Part shown: in pieces, positions 5,776 through 11,980 of the stretch
Numbering within the stretch: position 1 is the first letter of the stretch
How the letters are laid out: each line of letters starts with the position of its first letter
Source: an uncultured Treponema sp.
GTDB taxonomy: Bacteria; Spirochaetota; Spirochaetia; Treponematales; Treponemataceae
NCBI GenBank assembly: GCA_937885235.1
Contig: CAKZZK010000068.1
Location: 1-12,819, forward strand
Direction of reading: 5' to 3'
Length of the DNA: 12,819 nt
Notes under the pieces: model-generated
Seen by the model: the letters and a program-made list of their open reading frames with translations, nothing else
The model's database searches: none
Told to the model about the DNA's origin: nothing
Position numbers and translations under genes: made by a program

Positions 5776-6549
5776 TTATGGCTCTATGACAAAATGATTG
5801 ATTGCCTGCAGCCCCGTCTCGCTGTCGGTATAGCGGTGCACTTTCTTTTCTCCCACGATTGCCTGTACGTGCGCGTGCAGCTCGCTGTCTGCCTTGAGCG
5901 GCTCGGAAAGCTCTTCCATATAGCGCACGGCGCGGATGAGAATCTGCTCTACAGTCTTGTCCATGGGGACCGTGCTTTCTTCCGCCTCTGCTTCCACGGA
6001 ATTTTTCCGCTCGTATTCAAGCACAAAGTCGCAGTTTGACTCTTCGCCGAGTATGTCGTCCTGCGGCATGAGCGAAAAGAGGTGCGGGGCAGGGGTACCG
6101 GTCTGCGTCCAGTAGTCGCGCAGGCGCGTGAGCGTGCGGTGCGTGTTGTCAGGAGCGCCGAGCAGGATAACTCCTTTCACCTTGTTTTCAGAGATGATGT
6201 CATAGATGTTTGAAATGCGGTTTTTCAGGTCTCCCGGAAAGGTGATGGACATGATGATACCGTCCTCGCTGGCAAGCCCGTATTTTTCCTTCAGCATTTC
6301 GTTTGCTTCGTTGTAAAAATCCTCTTCGTTAAAGCCATAGCCAAAGAGTATGCAGATGATGCCGTCGTCTGGACTGTAGTGCGGCTCTTCTTCCTGCGCT
6401 TCCTGCTCCTCGGCATCGGAAACGGACTCTTGGCTGTCCGTTCCCATGCTCTGTTCTATAGAAGATTTTGAAGTCCTCCCGCAGGCTGTAAAGAGGGAAA
6501 GCAGTATGCAGAGGGCAAGCAGTGCAAAAGCGCGTATAATTACTTTCAT
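5776..6549 (-). CDS. Putative lipoprotein, possibly DUF3798-like
   Basis: 257 residues. The N-terminus is a lipoprotein signal: MKVIIRAF, a hydrophobic stretch, then SLFTAC with the acylated cysteine at residue 23; Phe at the -3 position fits the looser spirochaete lipobox. Residues 24-58 are a flexible, very acidic tether. From residue about 62 an alternating strand and helix pattern (GIICILFGYGF, YDIISENKVKGVILLGAPD, NCDFVLEYE) suggests half of a periplasmic-binding-protein-like fold, and it resembles the DUF3798 lipoproteins; I hold this family name loosely. It has no known function. Its start overlaps the flgN-like stop by 4 bases (ATGA), so it is translated as part of the flagellar operon. 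In a bacterium with periplasmic flagella a lipoprotein here could act near the filaments, but nothing in the sequence proves it. Confidence 0.75.
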   Translation of the reverse strand: MKVIIRAFALLALCILLSLFTACGRTSKSSIEQSMGTDSQESVSDAEEQEAQEEEPHYSPDDGIICILFGYGFNEEDFYNEANEMLKEKYGLASEDGIIMSITFPGDLKNRISNIYDIISENKVKGVILLGAPDNTHRTLTRLRDYWTQTGTPAPHLFSLMPQDDILGEESNCDFVLEYERKNSVEAEAEESTVPMDKTVEQILIRAVRYMEELSEPLKADSELHAHVQAIVGEKKVHRYTDSETGLQAINHFVIEP

Positions 6550-7040
6550 ACCTCTACATGCACAAGGTTTCCCGTGCCGTCCTGCTCTGCGTACACCGAC
6601 TGGTGAGAGCGGTAGGGGTTTTTTATCTGGATCTGCGTCATTTCATCCTGCAAGCCTGCCATGCGGGATTTAAGCAGCTGGCGATTCCTCAGGTTCTGCG
6701 CGAGCACCTGGGAACGGAGCTTTGTCAGGTCAGACTGGAGCTTTGTTACCGGTTCCGAGTCCGCGGGATTATAGGTAGACACGCGCGTATAGAGCCGCTG
6801 CATGGGAACGATGACCTTCTGCAACGAGCCTATATTGCGTACAATCTGTTCTTCCAGATTGCTGTGGGCAATGATTGCCTCTGCGTCTTCATCCTTGATT
6901 TTTCCTTCCTGTAGTTCCAGCACGCGCAGATATTCCTGAAATTTCTCGCGCTGCTGTTCGAGGAGCGTACGGAAGCGCCGTAGTACCGCTATGCGCCCCT
7001 CCAGCTCCTCTGCGGAAAGCTGTTTTGCTGTTTCGTTCAT
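6546..7040 (-). CDS. flgN: FlgN-like flagellar export chaperone
   Basis: 164 residues, almost entirely predicted helix with heptad-like spacing from residue about 8 to 135 (RIAVLRRFRTLLEQQREKF, then IKDEDAEAIIAHSNLEEQI). The K-x-ED-A-x2-II-x5-LEE pattern is typical of FlgN, the cytoplasmic chaperone that keeps hook-associated proteins FlgK and FlgL ready for export. The C-terminal 30 residues (NPYRSHQSVYAEQDGTGNL) are probably disordered. Position directly after fliS supports the call, because FliS and FlgN are the two late-substrate chaperones. There are 12 bases between the fliS stop and this ATG, with a weak AGGA overlapping the stop. FlgN sequences are poorly conserved, so the name rests on fold pattern and context together. 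Confidence 0.78.
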   Translation of the reverse strand: MNETAKQLSAEELEGRIAVLRRFRTLLEQQREKFQEYLRVLELQEGKIKDEDAEAIIAHSNLEEQIVRNIGSLQKVIVPMQRLYTRVSTYNPADSEPVTKLQSDLTKLRSQVLAQNLRNRQLLKSRMAGLQDEMTQIQIKNPYRSHQSVYAEQDGTGNLVHVEV

Positions 7041-7052
7041 AGTAAAGCCGTC

Positions 7053-7517
7053 CTAACTTGAAATGCTGATAGTAGGCCTGTCCGCGGGAATGCTTACTTC
7101 CGTGTTTGCGGTGCTGTTTGCCGCTACCACCCATGAATCACGCAGCTGCGAAAGCATGGTCAGCACGCTCGAAAGCGACTTCCTGTCATGTTTGATGGCA
7201 TTTTCCAGAAGCTGCTTGTTGAAATAAATGTACAGGGCCATGAGGTTCTGGGCAATTTCGCCCCCCCTGTCCATATCCAGACTTGCCTCTAGCTCGGAAA
7301 GGATGTCCGTCGTCTTCTGGATGTGCCTGCCGTAGCTTTCAATAGAGCTAGGCGCTATCCTGCCCTCCTCATCGATAAGGGCGATAGCCTCTCCCAGATG
7401 GGAGACAGCTCCCTCATAGAGCATGACCACCAAGGAACCCTGACTCGCGGTCTTGACTCCGATTTCACGATAGGCATTATAGCCGTTTGCTGCGTTATAC
7501 CCCATTTTACCCACCAT
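7053..7517 (-). CDS. fliS: Flagellar secretion chaperone FliS
   Basis: 154 residues. FliS binds newly made flagellin in the cytoplasm, prevents early polymerisation and delivers it to the export gate. The family signature is clear: NAYREIGVKTASQGSLVVMLYEGAVSHLGEAI, followed by a four-helix pattern ending in the LSQLRDSWVVAA helix; the tail after about residue 135 is disordered. Two in-frame starts are possible. The ATG at 7517 has no Shine-Dalgarno. The ATG at 7505 gives the shorter MGYNAANGYNAY N-terminus and has GGTGGG just upstream, though closer than ideal; this may be the real start (150 residues). It is the first gene of the operon, behind a sigma-28-like promoter. Confidence 0.93.
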   Translation of the reverse strand: MVGKMGYNAANGYNAYREIGVKTASQGSLVVMLYEGAVSHLGEAIALIDEEGRIAPSSIESYGRHIQKTTDILSELEASLDMDRGGEIAQNLMALYIYFNKQLLENAIKHDRKSLSSVLTMLSQLRDSWVVAANSTANTEVSIPADRPTISISS

Positions 7518-7542
7518 ATATACGCTGAAGTGAAAATAAACC

Positions 7543-7564
7543 GGCTTTATTTTTACATAAAGCC
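7543..7564 (-). promoter_or_regulatory. Inverted repeat in the fliS 5' leader
   Basis: Perfect 8-bp inverted repeat GGCTTTAT / ATAAAGCC with a 6-base spacer. On the minus strand it falls between the predicted fliS transcription start (near 7573) and the start codon, so it would form a hairpin in the leader about 25-40 bases before translation begins. It is not followed by a T run, so it does not read as a terminator. It could alter mRNA stability or translation, or be a DNA operator. Confidence 0.45.
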
Positions 7565-7579
7565 ACGTAACCTATTTAT

Positions 7580-7606
7580 TATTCGGAGTCTGAAAAAAAT
7601 ACTTTA
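7580..7606 (-). promoter_or_regulatory. Sigma-28 (FliA/WhiG)-like promoter for the fliS operon
   Basis: On the minus strand TAAAGTAT (7606-7599) is followed after exactly 11 bases by TCCGAATA (7587-7580). The known sigma-28 consensus is TAAAGTTT-N11-GCCGATAA; the match is 7 of 8 in the -35 and 5 of 8 in the -10, with the CCGA core intact and correct spacing. The downstream operon is flagellar, as expected for this sigma factor. A separate perfect TATAAT at 7639-7634 lacks a -35 partner. Confidence 0.6.
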
Positions 7607-7623
7607 GCAAAATAAATGCTAAA
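7603..7623. repeat. Inverted repeat overlapping the fliS -35
   Basis: Perfect 7-bp inverted repeat TTTAGCA / TGCTAAA with a 7-base spacer (7610-7616). One arm contains the TAAAG of the fliS -35 element. Its size and position suit a dimeric repressor or activator binding site in the divergent fliS/ftsH region. No regulator gene is nearby to assign. Confidence 0.4.
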
Positions 7624-7645
7624 TGGCGAAATTATTATAAATTTC

Positions 7646-7689
7646 TTGATAATCAAAGACTTTTTTCTGAATATATTGTAGTATATAGT
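7646..7689 (+). promoter_or_regulatory. Probable ftsH promoter region with a small palindrome
   Basis: The bases before ftsH are A/T-rich. TTGATA (7646-7651) is a good -35, but the best -10-like hexamers, TATATT (7672-7677) and TATAGT (7684-7689), are 20 or more bases downstream, so the exact promoter is uncertain. The -35-like box forms part of an 11-base palindrome, TTGATAATCAA (7646-7656), which could be an operator. Translation is served by GAGG four bases before the ATG at 7711. Confidence 0.3.
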
Positions 7690-7710
7690 AAGTATTTTGT
7701 TTGAGGTTTT

Positions 7711-9741
7711 ATGAGCGACGAAAACGATAAGCATGATGATAAGGACAAGAAAGAGGGCTTTGACCCGTACAGCTTCTTTAAACTTGCCGTAGATGATGAT
7801 AAAAAGGGCGGCGGTGGCTCAGGCAAGCCCCCGCGTCTGCCTACCTGGGCGGTGCTGCTGATAGTGGTGTGCATCATAGGCATTGTGAACCTGCTTTTCT
7901 CTTCTTCACGGACGGATGACCACCTCATCGATTTTTCCGAATTCCGCAAATACATTGAGGACGGAAAGATTGTCCGCGTGGTGATGAACGACAACTACTT
8001 TGAAGGCTATGGTCCGAATGCCTCCGCGTCTGTGCAGGGAGGCGCATGGAGCCGCTATATGCAGCTCTTCGGCGGGCAGGAGATGAACCGCGACGTGTAC
8101 CGCACTACCGGCGTGCTGATGCAGAGCTTCATAGATCTCCTCGACGCAAAGGGGGTGGATTATAAATTCGAGACCAAGCAGAGCAATTATATAGTACAGA
8201 TTTTGCTGAATTTCGTCATACCCTTTGCCTTTATCTTCTTTATGTACTGGATTTTCTTCCGCAAGATGGGCGGAGGCTTAGGCGGCTCTTTCTTTGGCAA
8301 CGGCGGCGGACGTGCAAAGGCTGTCGATGAAGGCAAGGTAAAGACCCGCTTTAACGATGTAGCGGGTGTTGACGAGGCAAAGGACGAGCTGGTAGAGGTT
8401 GTCGATTTCCTTAAGTCACCCAAAAAATATACAGACATCGGCGGCAAAATCCCCAAGGGAGTCCTGCTCGTGGGACCGCCCGGAACGGGTAAGACCTTGC
8501 TTGCCCGCGCCGTAGCGGGAGAAGCAGGTGTGCCCTTCTTTAGAATAAGCGGTTCTGACTTTGTGGAGATGTTTGTGGGCGTGGGCGCAAGCCGCGTGCG
8601 CGACCTGTTCCGCACTGCCCGCGAAAAGGCGCCGTGCATCATATTCATAGACGAGCTTGACGCCATAGGCAAGAGCCGCGTGAACAATCTGGGCGGCAAC
8701 GATGAGCGCGAGCAGACCTTGAACCAGCTTCTGGTCGAGATGGACGGCTTTGACAACGAAAAGGGGCTTATCGTGCTTGCGGCAACCAACCGTGCGGATA
8801 TCCTTGATCCCGCCCTGCTCCGTCCCGGACGCTTTGACAGGCAGGTGCCCGTGGAGCGCCCTGACGTGCAGGGACGCGAGGCAATCCTGCGCATACACTC
8901 GAAGAACGTCAAGCTGGAAGAGGATGTGGATTTCTCTTCCCTTGCCCACGGCACCATCGGCTTTGCGGGCGCAGATCTGGCAAACGTGGTGAACGAGGCA
9001 GCCCTGCTCGCTGTGCGCAACGGCCATACGAAGGTCACTATGGAAGACTTCAACGAGGCTATCGACAAGGTGAGCATAGGCCTCAAGAAGAAGAGCCGCC
9101 ACGAGAACGAAAAAGAGCGCAAGTTTGTGGCATATCATGAGTCAGGTCATGCCCTTGTGGGGGCGTTTACGCCTGACCATCCGCCGGTGAACAAGATAAC
9201 CGTCATTCCCCGCTCTCACGGGGTGGGCGGCTTTACCCAGTACCGCGAGGAAGAGGAAAAAAATCTGCAAACCTACAGCGATCTGATACGCGATGTAGAT
9301 TCCCTGCTTGGCGGACGGGCTGCGGAGGAAGTCGTTTTCAACGAAATCTCTACAGGGGCATCAAACGATATCAGCCGTGCCACCGGCATCATCAAGAGCA
9401 TGATAACGGATTACGGCATGAGCGAGCGCTTCCGCAATGTGACGCTTGGCAAGAGCGGACGCGGCTATGGCGGTCCGCAGGAGCCAGAGCTGGTGCGGGA
9501 GTTCAGCGAGGATACGCAGAAATACGTTGACGAGGAGATTGCCCGCATCATGGCGGAGCGCTACAGCCACGTGATCGCCTTGCTCAGAGAGCACCGCGCA
9601 CTGCTTGACTACGTTGCTTCCCGCCTTCTGGAGAAGGAGACAATCGACGGCAAGGAGTTTGAGGAAATCGTAAAGGCTGAGGCTCAGTACGGCAAGGCGG
9701 TCGCCGCCCCCGACCCTGCCGAAAAAAGTTCCGAAAACTGA
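7711..9741 (+). CDS. ftsH: ATP-dependent zinc metalloprotease FtsH
   Basis: 676-residue membrane-anchored AAA+ protease that extracts and degrades damaged membrane proteins and some short-lived cytoplasmic regulators. A charged, glycine-rich cytoplasmic leader (1-42) is longer than usual. Membrane helices lie at about 45-64 and 162-184 with a periplasmic domain between. The AAA module has Walker A GPPGTGKT (255-262), the pore motif MFVGVGA (287-293), Walker B IIFIDE (310-315) and the second region of homology ATNRADILDPALLRPGRFDR with arginine fingers R371 and R374. The protease domain has the zinc motif HESGH (476-480), with Ser where many FtsH have Ala, and the third ligand D553 in TGASNDISRAT. 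Nothing appears defective. It stands alone, diverging from the fliS operon, with a tRNA gene immediately downstream. Confidence 0.98.
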   Translation: MSDENDKHDDKDKKEGFDPYSFFKLAVDDDKKGGGGSGKPPRLPTWAVLLIVVCIIGIVNLLFSSSRTDDHLIDFSEFRKYIEDGKIVRVVMNDNYFEGYGPNASASVQGGAWSRYMQLFGGQEMNRDVYRTTGVLMQSFIDLLDAKGVDYKFETKQSNYIVQILLNFVIPFAFIFFMYWIFFRKMGGGLGGSFFGNGGGRAKAVDEGKVKTRFNDVAGVDEAKDELVEVVDFLKSPKKYTDIGGKIPKGVLLVGPPGTGKTLLARAVAGEAGVPFFRISGSDFVEMFVGVGASRVRDLFRTAREKAPCIIFIDELDAIGKSRVNNLGGNDEREQTLNQLLVEMDGFDNEKGLIVLAATNRADILDPALLRPGRFDRQVPVERPDVQGREAILRIHSKNVKLEEDVDFSSLAHGTIGFAGADLANVVNEAALLAVRNGHTKVTMEDFNEAIDKVSIGLKKKSRHENEKERKFVAYHESGHALVGAFTPDHPPVNKITVIPRSHGVGGFTQYREEEEKNLQTYSDLIRDVDSLLGGRAAEEVVFNEISTGASNDISRATGIIKSMITDYGMSERFRNVTLGKSGRGYGGPQEPELVREFSEDTQKYVDEEIARIMAERYSHVIALLREHRALLDYVASRLLEKETIDGKEFEEIVKAEAQYGKAVAAPDPAEKSSEN

Positions 9742-9770
9742 TTGCAATAATATTTGTTTTGTACTATAAT
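9742..9770 (+). promoter_or_regulatory. Promoter of tRNA-Gly
   Basis: TTGCAA (9742-9747), exactly 17 bases, then a perfect TATAAT (9765-9770), beginning right after the ftsH stop codon. Transcription would start near 9777, about nine bases before the mature tRNA 5' end. Because no terminator separates ftsH from the tRNA, ftsH transcripts may also read through. Confidence 0.65.
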
Positions 9771-9785
9771 ATGTAGCATATTTAG

Positions 9786-9856
9786 GCGGTAATCATATAT
9801 CGGTATTATGCTGGCTTCCCAAGCCCGACAGGCGGGTTCGACTCCCGTTTACCGCT
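9786..9856 (+). tRNA. tRNA-Gly, anticodon CCC
   Basis: 71-base cloverleaf without an encoded CCA. The acceptor stem is GCGGTAA / TTACCGC (7 perfect pairs) with discriminator U73, as in bacterial glycine tRNAs. The T arm is GCGGG-TTCGACT-CCCGT, with one G-U. The anticodon arm is CTGGC-TTCCCAA-GCCCG, giving anticodon CCC at 9818-9820 with T33 and A37 in place; it reads GGG. The variable loop has 4 bases. Oddities: a U-C mismatch in the anticodon stem (9812 with 9826), and a weak D stem of three A-U pairs with A10-U25 where G10 is usual. The gene has its own promoter and terminator, which argues for function. GGG could also be read by a UCC tRNA if one exists elsewhere. Confidence 0.88.
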
Positions 9857-9857
9857 C

Positions 9858-9892
9858 AAAGCCCCTCCACAGCACGGTGGAGGGGCTTTTTT
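9858..9892. terminator. Strong intrinsic terminator, probably bidirectional
   Basis: Ten G/C-rich pairs, GCCCCTCCAC (9861-9870) with GTGGAGGGGC (9877-9886), extended by A-T pairs, with a 6-base loop and six T on the plus strand. It ends the tRNA (and possibly ftsH) transcript. On the minus strand it directly follows the GH127 stop codon, where the T run is only three bases, so it is weaker in that direction. Confidence 0.85.
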
Positions 9893-11870
9893 AGCCGCGG
9901 ATCCAGACTCGCATCTCCCCCGTCCGGCGGTTGTCCCATGCGTAGTAGGGAATCCAGATGAGGGGAGTGTCTTTCTCCGTCAGAGCGGCATTGTCCTGAT
10001 ACAGCTCGTCCGCATCCCATGCGGCTGTGTCTATGCGCTTGCCTGTGCACATAAGCACGGTAATGCCGCCGAGCAGCTGGGGCTCAAAGGTGATGCCGAA
10101 CTTGGGGTCTTCGGTCAGGTGCAGCATGTGCAGGTCTTTGCCGTTGTCTGCTTCTTCCAGACAGTAGACGATGGGACCGCGCATGACAGCCACCTTGCCC
10201 ACGTCCTCCCGTACGCGGGGATTTGCCCGCACAAGGCGCACCGGAAGCTCCATCTGGTAGCTGATGCAGTCGCCTTCGGCAAAGCTGCGCTCAAAGAGGA
10301 GGTAGCCGTCTTTCAGCTTGGGGTGTACTTCCTTTTCGTTGACTTTGACCGTGTACGAAGATACATAGTCAGGCTTCCTGATGGCGTAGGTGAATTCCAC
10401 CGGCTTTTTGCTGTGGAAGGTGACTTCGATGTTGCCGTCCCAAGGCCAGCCGCCCGAAAGCTCTATGTTCACCGCCGTGCTGCCAATGATGAAATCCGCC
10501 TTGCTTGCAATGAAGAGATGCGTGGCAACGGTTTGCTCGTCGGTATCTGTGTCTATCGTATGGATATAGCTGCCTATGGAAGAGACAAGCCGCGCGAAGT
10601 TCGGCGGGCAGCAGGCACAGCCGAACCACTTCTGCCGTTCAGCCTTGACGTGCGTGTAGGGCTGCGCTTTCTTCGTCAGCTCCGGCACGACTTCGAGCGG
10701 GTTCACGTAGAAGAATGACTGGCCGTCCAGAGAAGAGCCGCTGAGCACCCCGTTGTAGAGCACCCGCTCCATGATGTCCGCAGTGTGTCCGTCAAGCCCG
10801 AATTTCAAGAGACGTTGGGAAAGAAAGACGAGGGCAATCTGCGCGCAGGTTTCGCCGTACACCAGAGCGTTCGGCAGGTCGTAGTCAAGCGAAAAGGATT
10901 CGCCGAAAGCGCACTGGCCCACGTTGCCCGTCACGTACATCTGCCGCGTCGTTACGTTTTTGTAAAGCGTGAGGCAGGCTTGGAGCAGCCCTTCGTCATC
11001 GGTTTCCCGCGCTACGTCCGCCATGCCCGCATAGAGGTAGAGCGCGCGGACGGCGTGACCCTGCGCCACCTTTTGCTGTCTGAGCGGCATGCCCGCCTGA
11101 TAGTACTGGTAATTGAGGTAGCTGTCCTTCCACCAGTTTTTGTTCTGGTTCTTTTTATCCTCTTCGGCAAAGAAAAGCGGCTCCTGACCGCGCATATCGA
11201 TGAAATACTTCGCCAGCTCCAGATATGCTTCCTTGTGGGTCACATCGTAGAGCCGCATGAGCGCCATCTCAAGAATGGGATGCCCTGGATAGCCGTGGAT
11301 TTTTCCTTCTTCCTTGCCGATGTGCTCTTTTACGCAATCGACAAAGCCCTGCGCCACTTTGAGGAACTTGTCTTTGCCTGTCACCGTATAATATGCCACG
11401 GCGCTTTCCACCATGTGGCCAAGGCAGTAGAGCTCGTGGTTGTCTTTAAGATTGGTAAAGCGTTTGTCTATGTCGCCGAGGATGTAGAGCGTGTCAAGGT
11501 AGCCGTCCGGCATCTGCGCGCTTGCAATGAGGTCTATGGTGCTGTCCGCAAGGGCTTCAAGTTCCTTGTCGGGATGCCGTGAGAGGGAATAAGCAACAGC
11601 TTCCAGCCATTTGTATACATCGCTGTCCTGAAATACAAAGCCCTTGTGCGTGTCGTCTGCTCCGAGGCTCGCTTTTCCTTTGGCAATCACTTTCGCAGCC
11701 AGCTTGAAGTTTCGTATGCAGTAGCTTGGTTCTGCGTCGGGAATGTTGTCATTCAGTGCCTGCCACTGGTAAGGAATCATCTTTGTGCGCACATTTTCCA
11801 TGCGCTGCCGCCAGAAAGCATCAGTCACTGTTGTTTTGTTAAGGGGAAGCGTACTTATACTGTGTTTCAT
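9891..11870 (-). CDS. Glycoside hydrolase family 127, probable beta-L-arabinofuranosidase
   Basis: 659 residues with the GH127 architecture: an alpha/alpha-barrel N-terminal part to about residue 430 and beta-rich C-terminal domains. In the characterised enzyme HypBA1 the catalytic cysteine and a zinc ion are held by Glu338, Cys340, Cys417 and Cys418, with Glu322 nearby. Here the equivalents line up almost residue for residue: E324 in FGESF, E340 and C342 in YGETCA, and C420-C421 in CCPPNFAR. It should therefore cleave terminal beta-L-arabinofuranose or a related sugar; family members vary in substrate. There is no signal peptide, so it probably acts in the cytoplasm on imported oligosaccharides, although no transporter lies next to it. 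AAGAGG precedes the ATG by nine bases. It is a monocistronic unit between a shared terminator and a divergent promoter. Confidence 0.93.
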   Translation of the reverse strand: MKHSISTLPLNKTTVTDAFWRQRMENVRTKMIPYQWQALNDNIPDAEPSYCIRNFKLAAKVIAKGKASLGADDTHKGFVFQDSDVYKWLEAVAYSLSRHPDKELEALADSTIDLIASAQMPDGYLDTLYILGDIDKRFTNLKDNHELYCLGHMVESAVAYYTVTGKDKFLKVAQGFVDCVKEHIGKEEGKIHGYPGHPILEMALMRLYDVTHKEAYLELAKYFIDMRGQEPLFFAEEDKKNQNKNWWKDSYLNYQYYQAGMPLRQQKVAQGHAVRALYLYAGMADVARETDDEGLLQACLTLYKNVTTRQMYVTGNVGQCAFGESFSLDYDLPNALVYGETCAQIALVFLSQRLLKFGLDGHTADIMERVLYNGVLSGSSLDGQSFFYVNPLEVVPELTKKAQPYTHVKAERQKWFGCACCPPNFARLVSSIGSYIHTIDTDTDEQTVATHLFIASKADFIIGSTAVNIELSGGWPWDGNIEVTFHSKKPVEFTYAIRKPDYVSSYTVKVNEKEVHPKLKDGYLLFERSFAEGDCISYQMELPVRLVRANPRVREDVGKVAVMRGPIVYCLEEADNGKDLHMLHLTEDPKFGITFEPQLLGGITVLMCTGKRIDTAAWDADELYQDNAALTEKDTPLIWIPYYAWDNRRTGEMRVWIRG

Positions 11871-11896
11871 GTTATCATACCTCTTATGTGTGTCTC

Positions 11897-11925
11897 ATTA
11901 TACAATGCAATACAGGCTTGGGCAA
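11897..11925 (-). promoter_or_regulatory. Promoter of the GH127 gene
   Basis: On the minus strand TTGCCC (11925-11920), exactly 17 bases, then a perfect TATAAT (11902-11897). The predicted start, near 11890, gives a leader of about 20 bases that contains the AAGAGG ribosome site. Confidence 0.6.
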
Positions 11926-11949
11926 GCTGTTTTTTGCAGGGCTTGCAAG
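11916..11949. repeat. Two CTTG/CAAG palindromes between divergent promoters
   Basis: GCTTG-GG-CAAGC (11916-11927) overlaps the GH127 -35, and CTTGCAAG (11942-11949) overlaps the glycosyltransferase -35. Their centres are 24 bp apart. Matching half-sites at both -35 elements could be paired operators for one regulator, or may only reflect the TTG of two -35 boxes facing opposite ways. Confidence 0.3.
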
Positions 11950-11971
11950 TTCCCTGTGAATGGGGTAAAAT
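11943..11971 (+). promoter_or_regulatory. Glycosyltransferase promoter, near-leaderless
   Basis: TTGCAA (11943-11948), 17 bases, then TAAAAT (11966-11971). The expected start is about 11978, only three bases before the ATG at 11981. There is no Shine-Dalgarno sequence; the nearest G run (11962-11965) is 15 bases away and lies within the promoter. The -35 hexamer is the same as that of the tRNA-Gly promoter. Confidence 0.5.
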
Positions 11972-11980
11972 AATACAATT

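Noticed and set aside
7634..7639. Perfect TATAAT on the minus strand as an alternative fliS promoter
   Set aside because: No -35-like hexamer lies 16-18 bases upstream; the closest, TTGATT, is only 11 bases away.
8187..9138. Long minus-strand open frames (311 and 240 codons) inside ftsH
   Set aside because: They lie antisense to the most conserved part of ftsH and have low-complexity Ser/Arg/Pro or His/Val-rich translations typical of antisense frames in GC-rich genes, with no domain motif.
10785..11582. 265-codon plus-strand frame inside the GH127 gene
   Set aside because: It is antisense to a gene with an intact catalytic site, and its translation (Val/Arg/His-rich) has no recognisable motif.
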